From assembly GCF_024160875.1 (NCBI RefSeq), contig NZ_JAIULA010000006.1, positions 30,675-94,674 on the forward strand: 64,000 nucleotides of DNA, in the 5' to 3' direction. Below the pieces are notes generated by a model. That model saw only the letters and a list, made by a program, of their open reading frames with translations. It did not search any database and was not told the DNA's origin. The stretch comes from Ligilactobacillus ubinensis. Its GTDB lineage: Bacteria > Bacillota > Bacilli > Lactobacillales > Lactobacillaceae. The first letter of the stretch is position 1. Every line of letters begins with the position of its first letter. Position numbers and translations under genes: made by a program. Shown in pieces: positions 42,975-51,841 of the stretch.

Positions 42975-45050
42975 CTACATATTGGCTAATTCAATACCCA
43001 AAACTCTTCCCAGAGTCATGGCAAGACCTAATGTTAAACCTTGCATTGGAGTACAATATTCTATTGCAAATCGGCCACCACTATTGTTTCCTGTGGCATA
43101 TAATTTTTCTATTGGATTATAGTTTCCATCTAATACTTTTTGATTGGAATCAATATTCACTCCATTTAAAGTTACTGTACCTGTCATTGGTTTTTCTTCA
43201 ACACAATACATACCATAAAAAGGTCCTTTATCTACCGGCAACAACAACTTAGGATCACGACCAAAGTCTTCGTCTTCTCCCCTAGCACAATACTGATTGT
43301 ATTTAACTATTTCTTTCTGTATTGTTTTTTTATGTTTCTGATCAAATCCCATGTAATCTAATAAATCACTCAAAGTATCTGCACCCCAAGCACAAACGGA
43401 ATCTCCTTCATTTTCTTTAGCACCCAATGCTCCACGTTCCACCCATGAATTAAAAATTTCATGCAAATCAGCATCATCTTCTTTGCCAACAGGTAAAGAA
43501 AAATGTTCCGGTGTCATTTTAGACATTAATTCTGACCAATGACTATCAAATATAGCATAATATCTTCCAGGTTTCATTCTTTCCACTCTCTGACGCATCC
43601 CAAAAACTCCTAAAAACGTTTCATCAGAGAATCGTTTGCCACTACTATCCAACCATACAAAAGGAGATCCCCATGGGTTTTCAGCACCATGAAAACTAGC
43701 ACCCCAACGCAGAACATTACTTGCATATGTTTCAGAACCTAAAACAACTTGTGGATCTACCAATGTCCTAGGGCCTGGATCCATTGTTGCTCCTGCCCAC
43801 ATAGCCATTTTTATACCACTGCCATCACGACCAAAACCAGCACATTTTAATTCACTGGTATCAAGATCATGACTTTTATAAAGTTCACGTTTTTCATCTT
43901 GTAATGCCGCATACATTTCAGGGTTACCACCATAATCACCACCAGCTAAAACTACGGCTTTATTAGCAACAAATTTAATATAATTTCCTGCCTTATCTTT
44001 AGCTATTAACCCTGTTGCTACTTTTTTAGTGACATCTTTATCATAAAAACTTACTTTCCCTGTACTATCAGTTTTTTCTGCTTTTTCCTGAACAATTTTT
44101 TCAGTAACAAGTAGTTTTACACCTCTTGTTTCCCAATACCATTCTGCTTTTCTATTCTCTGCCTGTTCAACAAGTGTTGTTGCGGCAGCATTAAAGTCAA
44201 ATTGTACCGTTCCACACCACGAAGTGAACTTATTAACTTCTTTTCCACGAGGTAAATAATCATAATTTTTTAGGAAGTCCACGTTATGAATTACAGCCTT
44301 ATCAACTACTTCTTTAGGCGAATGTGCAACTAGCCAATCTATCATTTCACCACTATTATCAACAAATTTTTTTATCAATCTAGGATTCGTTCTATTATGT
44401 GATCTACGTTGATACTCTGCAATAAATTCGCTTTTTCTTATTTCAGGGGCACCTCTTTTAATTGCAAAATTTGAATTAATAGAAGCTATATCATGCAACC
44501 CATAATAAAATATAGAATCTTTAGCTTGTTCCTCGATAACTGCAACACTTGCTCCTTCTTCTGCAGCAGCAAATGCGCACATTGCACCTGAATCTCCTCC
44601 CCCCATAATAATAATATCCGCTATTATTGTTTTTGTTATGTTTGAATCATCAATCACTGGTTCTTCATCTAACCATCCTGGTTTATCAACTTTCTTTTCA
44701 GTTGCTTCAACTTTTTCTCCCTTTGCTTGAGCCAAACACTTATTTACTGCTTGAATAACTGCTTTTGATGTAACGGAAGCTCCACTAATCACATCAACCT
44801 CAGTAGATTGCTTTTTTAAAATTTCTTCTTTTAATTTTGGCGCTGCTTTTTGTCCTAATTCAGGTGTTTCATTTGGTGTTTCAATAATTATATTTGTGAT
44901 ATTGTTAGAATCCACGGTTAAAATTACTTTTACTCTTCCTCCAATACCATTTGCAAATGCTGTATATGTGCCATTTTTATATTTACTTTTTTTATTTCCA
45001 GAAAAGCCACCTGGATTCTTTAAAAAATCTCTCGATACATCATTTGACAT
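42975..45050 (-). CDS. FMN_bind plus FAD_binding_2 flavoprotein reductase, non-fumarate type
   Basis: The 691-aa protein has an FMN-binding domain (about 25-110, flavinylation motif DVISGASVTS at 86-95) and a fumarate-reductase-like FAD domain (about 140-691, IIIMGGGDSGAM, GKRFSDE). No signal peptide is visible, so it is cytosolic. The usual substrate-binding His (HxTxGG) reads MTGTVTLNG and the usual GNRLGGN Arg region reads GNNSGGRFAIEY. The carboxylate pocket is thus different from fumarate reductase. Such enzymes reduce assorted enoates. It is co-transcribed with a second FAD reductase and an MFS carrier, and divergent from a LysR regulator. Confidence 0.82.
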   Translation of the reverse strand: MSNDVSRDFLKNPGGFSGNKKSKYKNGTYTAFANGIGGRVKVILTVDSNNITNIIIETPNETPELGQKAAPKLKEEILKKQSTEVDVISGASVTSKAVIQAVNKCLAQAKGEKVEATEKKVDKPGWLDEEPVIDDSNITKTIIADIIIMGGGDSGAMCAFAAAEEGASVAVIEEQAKDSIFYYGLHDIASINSNFAIKRGAPEIRKSEFIAEYQRRSHNRTNPRLIKKFVDNSGEMIDWLVAHSPKEVVDKAVIHNVDFLKNYDYLPRGKEVNKFTSWCGTVQFDFNAAATTLVEQAENRKAEWYWETRGVKLLVTEKIVQEKAEKTDSTGKVSFYDKDVTKKVATGLIAKDKAGNYIKFVANKAVVLAGGDYGGNPEMYAALQDEKRELYKSHDLDTSELKCAGFGRDGSGIKMAMWAGATMDPGPRTLVDPQVVLGSETYASNVLRWGASFHGAENPWGSPFVWLDSSGKRFSDETFLGVFGMRQRVERMKPGRYYAIFDSHWSELMSKMTPEHFSLPVGKEDDADLHEIFNSWVERGALGAKENEGDSVCAWGADTLSDLLDYMGFDQKHKKTIQKEIVKYNQYCARGEDEDFGRDPKLLLPVDKGPFYGMYCVEEKPMTGTVTLNGVNIDSNQKVLDGNYNPIEKLYATGNNSGGRFAIEYCTPMQGLTLGLAMTLGRVLGIELANM

Positions 45051-45093
45051 TTTGACATCTCCTTAATTTAAATACGATTTGATGCAACAGTAG

Positions 45094-46584
45094 CTATTCT
45101 TTATTTTGAATATCTTTAACAGCAGCTAATCCAGCCAATCGTCCAGAAGTCCAAGCAAATCCTGATGCTAATCCTTCATATGCCGGATAACTATGTCCTT
45201 CATAATAACCACCTGCATTTGCTCCACCAGTATACAAACCTCTAATGATATTTAAATTCTTATCTAGAACTCGCATATGACTATCAGTTCTTACTCCACC
45301 AATTGTACCTAAATACGCGACCTGTGCAATAAATGCATAGAATGGACCATTCTTAATGTCATAGACTAATGAATCTTTTGATTTTGAAAATTCAGTATCT
45401 TCATTTTGTTCAATTATCTTATTATAGTTTTCTACTGTTTTACATAAAGTTGATTTTTTCATTCCTGTTTTTTCAGCTAATTCTTCAATAGAATTTCCTT
45501 TGAATGCTGTTTTTTGTTCAACTGCTAAATCTGCTAATTTAATAAAGTCACCCTTATCCGTTGATGCTCCTGGACCAGCTTTTGAAACTTCTAATTGTGG
45601 TTTGATATCATAATCCTTCAATGTACTCGAATCCACAATTAAAAAATATTTACCTCCCACTGACCAACCTGCATTTGCCCACTTAACAGTGTCATATACA
45701 ACATCTTCATTAGTAAATCTAGTTCCAAAATCATTAACCCATAGTAAAGGTGTCAACAACAATCTGGTTATTGGTGAATTTGAAAAGCCTGCTAAATGTT
45801 GCTTATTGGATTCTTTAGAAACTGCAGATTTTGCTAACTGTGCTGCATGTATTAAAGCAGTACCATCAATATCTACTGCACCGGCCTCTTCCATAGCATC
45901 TAATCCCTCACCCATATTTGGAACCCCTAGTGTCCTTAAGTTTGTTGTTTTCATGACTTGAGCTACTTTATCTTTGTTGCCTCCAAAACCACCAGTAGCA
46001 ATAATAGTTGCTTTCGCCTTTATTTTAATTATTTCCCCTATATTATTAGTTACTTGGGCGCCGATTATTGTACCATTTTCATCATGTAACAATTTTTCAA
46101 AGGAAGTATCAAACCAAAACTCAACTCCTTCTTTTTCCATATAATCTTGTATATTCTTATAACTTTCTGGTTTATCTTCATACATATGATAAGAACCACC
46201 AGCATATAGATTATTTCGATGCGCAAATTGTGTTGTCTCAGTTACCGGATTAAGTTTAATTTTCATGCCCATCTTTTTAATTTCTTCAAGTGTCGGTTTC
46301 GCATTCTTTACTACTTGCTTAACCAAAGAGCCATTATTTAAATAATGACTATATTCCATCAATTGCTTAACTGCTTCATCATAACTTAGTTGTATTCCTT
46401 GCTTCCTTTGTTCAATTGTATCAATTGCAAAAAAGCCACTCGAAATTCGTGTATTTCCTCCAATTTGATTTAATTTTTCTATAACTAATACTTTTAATCC
46501 ATTTTGCGCTGCTGTATGTGCCGCTGACAATCCAGTACCACCAGAACCCGCCACAACAACATCAAAATTATAAATATCTGTCAT
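45094..46584 (-). CDS. FAD_binding_2 oxidoreductase (fumarate reductase/ketosteroid dehydrogenase-like)
   Basis: Start chosen at ATG 46584 behind GGGAGTGA; an upstream in-frame start at 46656 has no site. The 496-aa protein has VVVAGSGGTGLSAAHTAA (FAD), IEKLNQIGGNTR, IIATGGFGGN and GTRFTNED, but lacks an FMN domain. The canonical substrate His segment reads YLGTIGG and the Arg segment reads YYEGHSYPAYEG, so both fumarate-binding residues are missing. It is the first gene of the operon. It may act on the same compound as the 691-aa enzyme or on a second step. Electron donor unknown. Confidence 0.8.
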   Translation of the reverse strand: MTDIYNFDVVVAGSGGTGLSAAHTAAQNGLKVLVIEKLNQIGGNTRISSGFFAIDTIEQRKQGIQLSYDEAVKQLMEYSHYLNNGSLVKQVVKNAKPTLEEIKKMGMKIKLNPVTETTQFAHRNNLYAGGSYHMYEDKPESYKNIQDYMEKEGVEFWFDTSFEKLLHDENGTIIGAQVTNNIGEIIKIKAKATIIATGGFGGNKDKVAQVMKTTNLRTLGVPNMGEGLDAMEEAGAVDIDGTALIHAAQLAKSAVSKESNKQHLAGFSNSPITRLLLTPLLWVNDFGTRFTNEDVVYDTVKWANAGWSVGGKYFLIVDSSTLKDYDIKPQLEVSKAGPGASTDKGDFIKLADLAVEQKTAFKGNSIEELAEKTGMKKSTLCKTVENYNKIIEQNEDTEFSKSKDSLVYDIKNGPFYAFIAQVAYLGTIGGVRTDSHMRVLDKNLNIIRGLYTGGANAGGYYEGHSYPAYEGLASGFAWTSGRLAGLAAVKDIQNKE

Positions 46585-46937
46585 CAAAATCACTCCCAGT
46601 AATATATAATTATTTAAAAACATAGGTTTTTCTTTACAAGGAAACAATTTATACAAAAAGTAAAAATGTTCACAAACTTATTATAGCTGTATTTTTTATA
46701 TTGTAGTATGATACATATATGCTCCTGCCGAAATTTAATTGCGGGTATTCACCAAAATATTCATGATAGTACGTTGCTAAACTTTAAAAACATATCAAAT
46801 ACTATTCTCATCGTCTACCTTTATTATCTAAATATAGAATTTAATTTCACAATCAATTTTTAGCACTAACTACTTCAAAACGATAGCTATAATGTATTAA
46901 TAAATAACATATTATTCTAAACGAAGGAGTCATTCGT
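46585..46937. promoter_or_regulatory. Divergent control region between the reductase operon and LysR gene
   Basis: Each side carries AGCTATAAT as its -10 region (minus strand 46688-46680; plus strand 46885-46893). Neither has a good -35, as expected for promoters that need an activator. No single T-N11-A LysR site stands out among several AT-rich candidates. Confidence 0.4.
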
Positions 46938-47852
46938 ATGGAAACAGAACAACTACTTAATTTTATAGATACAGCAAAAGCTGGAAGCTTTCAAAAAGTT
47001 GCTGATAAAAATTTTATATCTCAAAGAACCGTATCCAAACAAATGGAACGTCTTGAAATTGAACTGGGAGTTAAACTTTTTTATAGAAGTCATAATAAAA
47101 TTGTTTTAACTGATGCTGGATACATTTTCGTAAATATGGCTCAAGAAATTGTCAACAAATTAAATTTAAATATTATAGAATTAAAAAAAATTGCCAGTGC
47201 TAATAATAATAGATTACGCATTGGCTATCCAACTGCTTTTGACCTAAACTCAATAATCAAGAATATCTTAACTTATACTTCTCACAATATGCCGAAATTA
47301 GACATTACATTCTCTGAAGAAAGTGTGGGCCATTTATTATCTGATCTATCACAGGGTTACCTAGACTGTGCCTATATAACAAATTACAACATTCATAATA
47401 AATTTGAAAAAGAACTTGAAGATTGCATTTTAGAAAAAAATTCGATTAACTTCGCAATTAATAAACTTAACCCTCTTAGCAACCTAAAACATTTAGATAT
47501 TTCCGATTTATGTAATCAAAAAATCATTTATTGGGCACTTGATGACTCTCTAAAGGAACAAAGTTATATACAAAGAATAATGGATACTAACAAAAGTTAT
47601 AACTCTTTTGTTCGAGTACAAACACTTGAACAATTACAATTATCAATCGCACTTAATGAAGGAATTGCATTATACCCTAATACTGTTTACAAACTTCTAG
47701 CATTTGAGGATCATATCAAAACAATTCCATTGTTTAAAAACAAAGTTCAGCAATACTATGCAACTCATTTGGTTTATCGAAAGGAAAACAATCAAAATGG
47801 TCTTAAATATTACTTAAAAGGGATCAATCTCCATTCGCATAAAAATAATTAA
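46938..47852 (+). CDS. LysR-family transcriptional regulator
   Basis: The 304-aa protein has the N-terminal LysR HTH (LLNFIDTAKAGSFQKVADKNFISQRTVSKQMERLEIELGVKLFYRS) and a periplasmic-binding-protein-like effector domain (about 90-300). RBS GAAGGAGT. It is divergent from the two reductases and MFS carrier, the classic layout for a regulator that senses the pathway's substrate. Confidence 0.93.
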   Translation: METEQLLNFIDTAKAGSFQKVADKNFISQRTVSKQMERLEIELGVKLFYRSHNKIVLTDAGYIFVNMAQEIVNKLNLNIIELKKIASANNNRLRIGYPTAFDLNSIIKNILTYTSHNMPKLDITFSEESVGHLLSDLSQGYLDCAYITNYNIHNKFEKELEDCILEKNSINFAINKLNPLSNLKHLDISDLCNQKIIYWALDDSLKEQSYIQRIMDTNKSYNSFVRVQTLEQLQLSIALNEGIALYPNTVYKLLAFEDHIKTIPLFKNKVQQYYATHLVYRKENNQNGLKYYLKGINLHSHKNN

Positions 47853-47971
47853 TCTTTGAATTTAATTAAATAACTCATTAGGTATATTAATAATTTATAA
47901 AGCTTCACTTTTGATTCTTGTATGTTTTTAATTTCACTAAAATACTAATAATCTCTTACAATTCTAGCTGC

Positions 47972-48931
47972 TTAAATTAACTTCTTTGTACCATTTATAT
48001 AGATATTTTCAATAATCTTTGCTACTGCTTGCTTTTCTGTTACTAACGAAACAATTTGTCCTGGCATAACTGCCCCTCTCTTTTCAACGTCACCTGTTTC
48101 AGAAGCAATTTTTAGTGAACCACTTGCTAATTTACTAACTTTCAAGGCTGCTTGTTGCGGAGATAATTGTCTCTCAATTTGATTAATCTCATCTGATAGC
48201 TGATTTTTTATTTGCCAACATGGTGCTTGCATAGAGTAACCTGTCATTACTAAATCTTCTGCAACTGCCTGAATAACCGCTTGTTTTACATTTTCATGCA
48301 CTTCACCTTCATTGGCTGCTAAAAAGACTGTTCCCATCTCAATCCCACTTGCACCCAGAATTCGAGCTGCTGCATAACCTCTACCATCAGCAATACCACC
48401 AGATGCCACTACAGCAGCGTTTGTAACTACATCAACTACTTCAGGCACCAATGCTAATGTCCCAACTTGGGTCATATGTCCACCGCCTTCGCGTCCTTTA
48501 GCAATAATTACATCAGCACCACATCTATCTGCTACAATTGCTTCTTTACTCGTTGCTATCTTTGCTAAAATCTTTATTCCAGCTTCATGCCATATATTAA
48601 ACCATTTCTGTGTTAATTTTTCGTTGAGTCCTTCAAAATTATCTGCATAAATGAATTTCAATTTATATTCTCGGGCAATCGCTGTTATTCTGTTTAAATT
48701 ATCATCCGCTTCTCGACTAATTGTGACATTTATAGCAAAAGGTTTATCTGTTTTCATTTTTGTTAATTTAATTTCATTTTCAATAACCTCTGTTGGTGCA
48801 AATCCTACACCTAAAACACCTAAAGCCCCAGAATTTGAAATTTCACTGACCAAACCTGACATTGAGGTCCATGCCATCGGTCCACCAATAATCGGATATT
48901 TTGTTCCTAAAATTTCTGCTAATTTTTCCAC
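47972..48931 (-). CDS. Nitronate monooxygenase / FabK-like FMN enzyme
   Basis: Start chosen at GTG 48931 behind TAGGAGTG; a GTG at 48940 lies inside that site. The 319-aa TIM-barrel protein has YPIIGGPMAWTS, GALGVLGVG, GADVIIAKGREGGGHMT and VASGGIADGRG, the FMN-binding pattern of the NMO/2-nitropropane dioxygenase family, which also includes FabK enoyl-ACP reductases. The GREGGGH segment has the His used by class I NMOs. A palindromic operator lies between it and a divergent TetR gene. Substrate (nitronates or an enoyl thioester) is not determined. Confidence 0.85.
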   Translation of the reverse strand: MEKLAEILGTKYPIIGGPMAWTSMSGLVSEISNSGALGVLGVGFAPTEVIENEIKLTKMKTDKPFAINVTISREADDNLNRITAIAREYKLKFIYADNFEGLNEKLTQKWFNIWHEAGIKILAKIATSKEAIVADRCGADVIIAKGREGGGHMTQVGTLALVPEVVDVVTNAAVVASGGIADGRGYAAARILGASGIEMGTVFLAANEGEVHENVKQAVIQAVAEDLVMTGYSMQAPCWQIKNQLSDEINQIERQLSPQQAALKVSKLASGSLKIASETGDVEKRGAVMPGQIVSLVTEKQAVAKIIENIYINGTKKLI

Positions 48932-48958
48932 TTTGCTCACTCCTATACAATTTGATAG

Positions 48959-48977
48959 CTGTATTATAATATTACAG
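48959..48977. promoter_or_regulatory. Palindromic operator between NMO and TetR genes
   Basis: CTGTATTATAATATTACAG reads as the dyad CTGTA-N-TA-NNN-TA-N-TACAG and covers the TATAAT of the nitronate monooxygenase promoter. A second dyad, TAGACA-N12-TGTCTA, lies at 48990-49013. These are likely sites for the adjacent TetR protein. Confidence 0.6.
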
Positions 48978-49033
48978 AGAAAAAACCAGTAGACATTTTA
49001 GGTCATCTGTCTATTTTGAATGAGGGAAAATTA

Positions 49034-49573
49034 ATGCAAGAAAATAAAATTATTCAAGCCTTTTTAACTTTAATTAAAAATAATGATTATGAACAAATTT
49101 CGATTACCCAAATCATGCAAGAAGCGCACCTAACTAGAACATATTTTTATCAATTTTTTGACAGTAAAAATGATTTAGCTCGCGAAGCCTTCTTTTTAAT
49201 CGTAGCTGACATTCTTGACTCATTATCAACTTCTTTTATTGATAAAACTAAAATTAATGATCTTTCTACTTTAAAGGGTGTCGAATTATTTCTTACCCAC
49301 TCTTCTGAAATGAAACTTTTACTTTCATTTCAAGCCAAAAACTTCAATTTTGTTGCAGAATTTAAAGAACGCATCAAAAAGATTATTAAGCAACAAGTGC
49401 TTCTAAAGTCTAGTGCTCCTACTTATAAAATTGATTACTTTTCCGAATTATTTGCTGTATCAGCACTCACCACTATTTCATGGGCTTTAAAGCAAGAACA
49501 AATTTCTGCTGAAATTATCGTTGATCTCATTGATAACTGTGTTTCTAATGGCTTACTATCTATAATTCAGTAA
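49034..49573 (+). CDS. TetR/AcrR-family transcriptional regulator
   Basis: Start chosen at ATG 49034 behind GAGGGAA. The 179-aa protein has a TetR-type HTH (IIQAFLTLIKNNDYEQISITQIMQEAHLTRTYFYQFFDSKNDL) and an all-helical ligand domain. It is divergent from the nitronate monooxygenase gene and upstream of oleate hydratase. It probably represses the NMO gene and possibly the downstream oleate hydratase, which has its own palindrome. The ligand is unknown. Confidence 0.9.
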   Translation: MQENKIIQAFLTLIKNNDYEQISITQIMQEAHLTRTYFYQFFDSKNDLAREAFFLIVADILDSLSTSFIDKTKINDLSTLKGVELFLTHSSEMKLLLSFQAKNFNFVAEFKERIKKIIKQQVLLKSSAPTYKIDYFSELFAVSALTTISWALKQEQISAEIIVDLIDNCVSNGLLSIIQ

Positions 49574-49631
49574 TAATTATGAATATTTAATTTAATATAG
49601 TAAATTTTTAACTTTTTATTGTTAATTTATA

Positions 49632-49684
49632 TTGAAAAATCTTCGATTTGAGCCTATACTCAGTTTAGTTACAGGTGTAACTAA
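49632..49684 (+). promoter_or_regulatory. Oleate hydratase promoter with perfect palindromic operator
   Basis: TTGAAA (49632-49637), 17-nt spacer, TATACT (49655-49660). Immediately downstream is TTAGTTACAGGTGTAACTAA (49665-49684), a 9-bp perfect inverted repeat with 2-nt spacer over the expected transcription start. This position suits a repressor, plausibly one of the two nearby TetR proteins. Confidence 0.8.
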
Positions 49685-49718
49685 CAGCGTTTGTTTTTCC
49701 CATTAAGGAGGGATTCTC

Positions 49719-51488
49719 ATGTATTATAGTAGTGGTAATTATGAAGCTTTTGCTCATCCTAAAAAGCCAGCAAATGCAGACAAAAAATCTGCTTACATCG
49801 TTGGTTCTGGATTAGCCGGACTGGCAGCTGCTGTCTTTTTAATTCGTGATGGTCAAGTTCCCGGTAATCAAATTCACATCCTAGAAGAATTAAAGCTTCC
49901 GGGCGGTAGTATGGATGGTATTTTAAACGAGCAACGTGGTTATATTATTCGTGGTGGTCGTGAAATGGAACCCCATTTTGAAACTTTATGGGACTTATTC
50001 CGTTCTATTCCAACTCTAGAAAACCCTGATGTTTCAGTTCTTGACGAGTTTTATTGGCTCAATAAAAAAGACCCTAGTTACTCAAAAACACGCGCCATTG
50101 AAAATCGTGGGCAAAAAATTGCAACTGATGGTCAACTAACGCTTTCAAGAAAAGCAGTTGAAGAAATTGCTAAATTAGTTTTAACCTCTGAAGAAAAACT
50201 AGGAGATATTAAAATTAACGAAGTTTTTGGAAGCGAATTCTTCAAATCAAATTTTTGGCTATATTGGTCCACAATGTTTGCTTTTGAGCCATGGGCTAGC
50301 GCAATAGAAATGCGACGCTATTTATTACGTTTTGTTCACCATGTTGGCACATTGCAAAACATGTCCGCTCTAAAATTCACTAAATATAATCAATACGAAT
50401 CTTTGGTTAAACCTATGGTTAAATACCTTGAAGACAAGGGAGTTCAGTTTCAATACGACACAATAGTTAATAATGTTATTGTTAATCGTACTGCTGGGCA
50501 AAAAATTGCGACTGAGTTAGATATGACTGTTGCTGGCGAAAAGGAAACCTTATCCCTTACTCCTGATGACTTTGTTTTTGTTACAAACGGCTCCATCACA
50601 GAAAGCACAACTTATGGTGATAACAATCATCCAGCCCCAACAGAACATGCAATCGGAGCAAGTTGGCAACTTTGGGAAAAATTAGCTGAACAAGATCCGT
50701 CATTTGGTCATCCTGCTAAATTCTACAAAAATATTCCTGAAGCAAATTGGGTAATTTCAGCTACATGTACCTTTACTGATAACCGTATTGTTCCTTATAT
50801 CAAAAAAATTACCGGCAAAGATCCACATAGTGGCTCAATTGTTACTAGTGGTCCTGTATCAATTAAAGACTCAAATTGGCTTTTAGGTATTTCAATCAGT
50901 CGTCAACCACACTTTAAACAACAAAACCCAAATGAATTAATTGTCTGGCTTTACGGTTTATTCTCTGATCAACCTGGAAATTACATTCAAAAGAAAATTA
51001 CAGATTGCAATGGACAAGAATTATGCGAAGAATTTCTTTATCATATTGGTGTTCCAGAAGATCAAATCGCTGATATTGCTAAAGATGCAAATTCAATTCC
51101 TATTCATATGCCATATATTACTTCTTATTTCATGCCAAGAAAAACAGGGGATCGGCCTTTAGTTGTCCCTGAGGGTTCTCAAAATCTTGCTTTTATTGGT
51201 AACTTTGCTGAAACTAAAAAAGATACTGTTTTTACGACTGAATACTCAGTTAGAACTGCTATGGAAGCTGTTTATCAATTATTAGATATTGATCGTGGTG
51301 TCCCTGAAGTTTTTGCATCATCATATGATATTCGAACTATCCTAAGCTCTATTTACTACTTAAACGATAAAAAAAGTTTAGAAGAACTACCATTAAATAA
51401 AGTTGAACAAATAGGACTTGAAGCCTTTTTGAAGAAAATTAAAGGTACTTATTTAGAAGAAATCTTTAGAGATGAGCACTTAATCTAG
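49719..51488 (+). CDS. ohyA: Oleate hydratase (myosin-cross-reactive antigen family)
   Basis: The 589-aa protein has the FAD-binding YIVGSGLAGLAAAVFLIRDG, the family signature GGSMDGI and RGGREMEPHFETLWDLF, and the late TEYSVRTAMEAVYQLL. The length fits the 67-kDa family. The enzyme adds water to the cis-9 (or cis-12) double bond of oleic or linoleic acid, giving 10- or 13-hydroxy fatty acids. It detoxifies free fatty acids at the membrane face. RBS AAGGAGGGA. It is followed after 12 nt by a small Cys/His-rich gene, suggesting a two-gene unit. Confidence 0.95.
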   Translation: MYYSSGNYEAFAHPKKPANADKKSAYIVGSGLAGLAAAVFLIRDGQVPGNQIHILEELKLPGGSMDGILNEQRGYIIRGGREMEPHFETLWDLFRSIPTLENPDVSVLDEFYWLNKKDPSYSKTRAIENRGQKIATDGQLTLSRKAVEEIAKLVLTSEEKLGDIKINEVFGSEFFKSNFWLYWSTMFAFEPWASAIEMRRYLLRFVHHVGTLQNMSALKFTKYNQYESLVKPMVKYLEDKGVQFQYDTIVNNVIVNRTAGQKIATELDMTVAGEKETLSLTPDDFVFVTNGSITESTTYGDNNHPAPTEHAIGASWQLWEKLAEQDPSFGHPAKFYKNIPEANWVISATCTFTDNRIVPYIKKITGKDPHSGSIVTSGPVSIKDSNWLLGISISRQPHFKQQNPNELIVWLYGLFSDQPGNYIQKKITDCNGQELCEEFLYHIGVPEDQIADIAKDANSIPIHMPYITSYFMPRKTGDRPLVVPEGSQNLAFIGNFAETKKDTVFTTEYSVRTAMEAVYQLLDIDRGVPEVFASSYDIRTILSSIYYLNDKKSLEELPLNKVEQIGLEAFLKKIKGTYLEEIFRDEHLI

Positions 51489-51500
51489 GAGGAATATTCC

Positions 51501-51719
51501 ATGAAAAAAAATAACTTACCCATAATCCCATTAGCTTTTATTGCAGGTGCTGCAGTAGGTAATAGCATTGGCTCAATGTTAAAGCATCAAAAACATGGTT
51601 GCAATAAAAATCATTGTTGCCATCACCATGAGCCTGCATGCTGTGACAAATCTTCAACTATAACGGATGAAGATCCAGTATATATTCGTGAAACCCAAAC
51701 CTCAGGTCATGGACTATAA
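51501..51719 (+). CDS. Small Cys/His-rich protein downstream of oleate hydratase
   Basis: I recognise no named family. The 72-aa product begins with a hydrophobic Gly/Ala-rich stretch (about 6-27, IPLAFIAGAAVGNSIGS) that could insert in or lie on the membrane. A cluster of metal-binding residues follows: HGCNKNHCCHHHEPACC holds five Cys and, with the preceding residues, six His. An acidic, polar tail ends the protein. RBS TAGGAGGAAT, 12 nt after the oleate hydratase stop. A role in metal or redox handling, or as a membrane anchor for the hydratase, is possible but unproven. Confidence 0.75.
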   Translation: MKKNNLPIIPLAFIAGAAVGNSIGSMLKHQKHGCNKNHCCHHHEPACCDKSSTITDEDPVYIRETQTSGHGL

Positions 51720-51738
51720 TTACTTGACAAAATAAAAG

Positions 51739-51804
51739 TGGAATAATGGTTTTTTTAGTAACATCGCTTACGTTATGTTACCAATTAACCATTATTCCAT
51801 TTTT
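51739..51804. terminator. Bidirectional terminator after the oleate hydratase unit
   Basis: Outer stem TGGAATAATGGTT / AACCATTATTCCA, with an inner GTAACAT/ATGTTAC hairpin and TTTTT after it. It also serves the convergent TetR gene. Confidence 0.85.
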
Positions 51805-51841
51805 AATGCTATCTATAATAAACTCAGCTAGTTAATCATAG

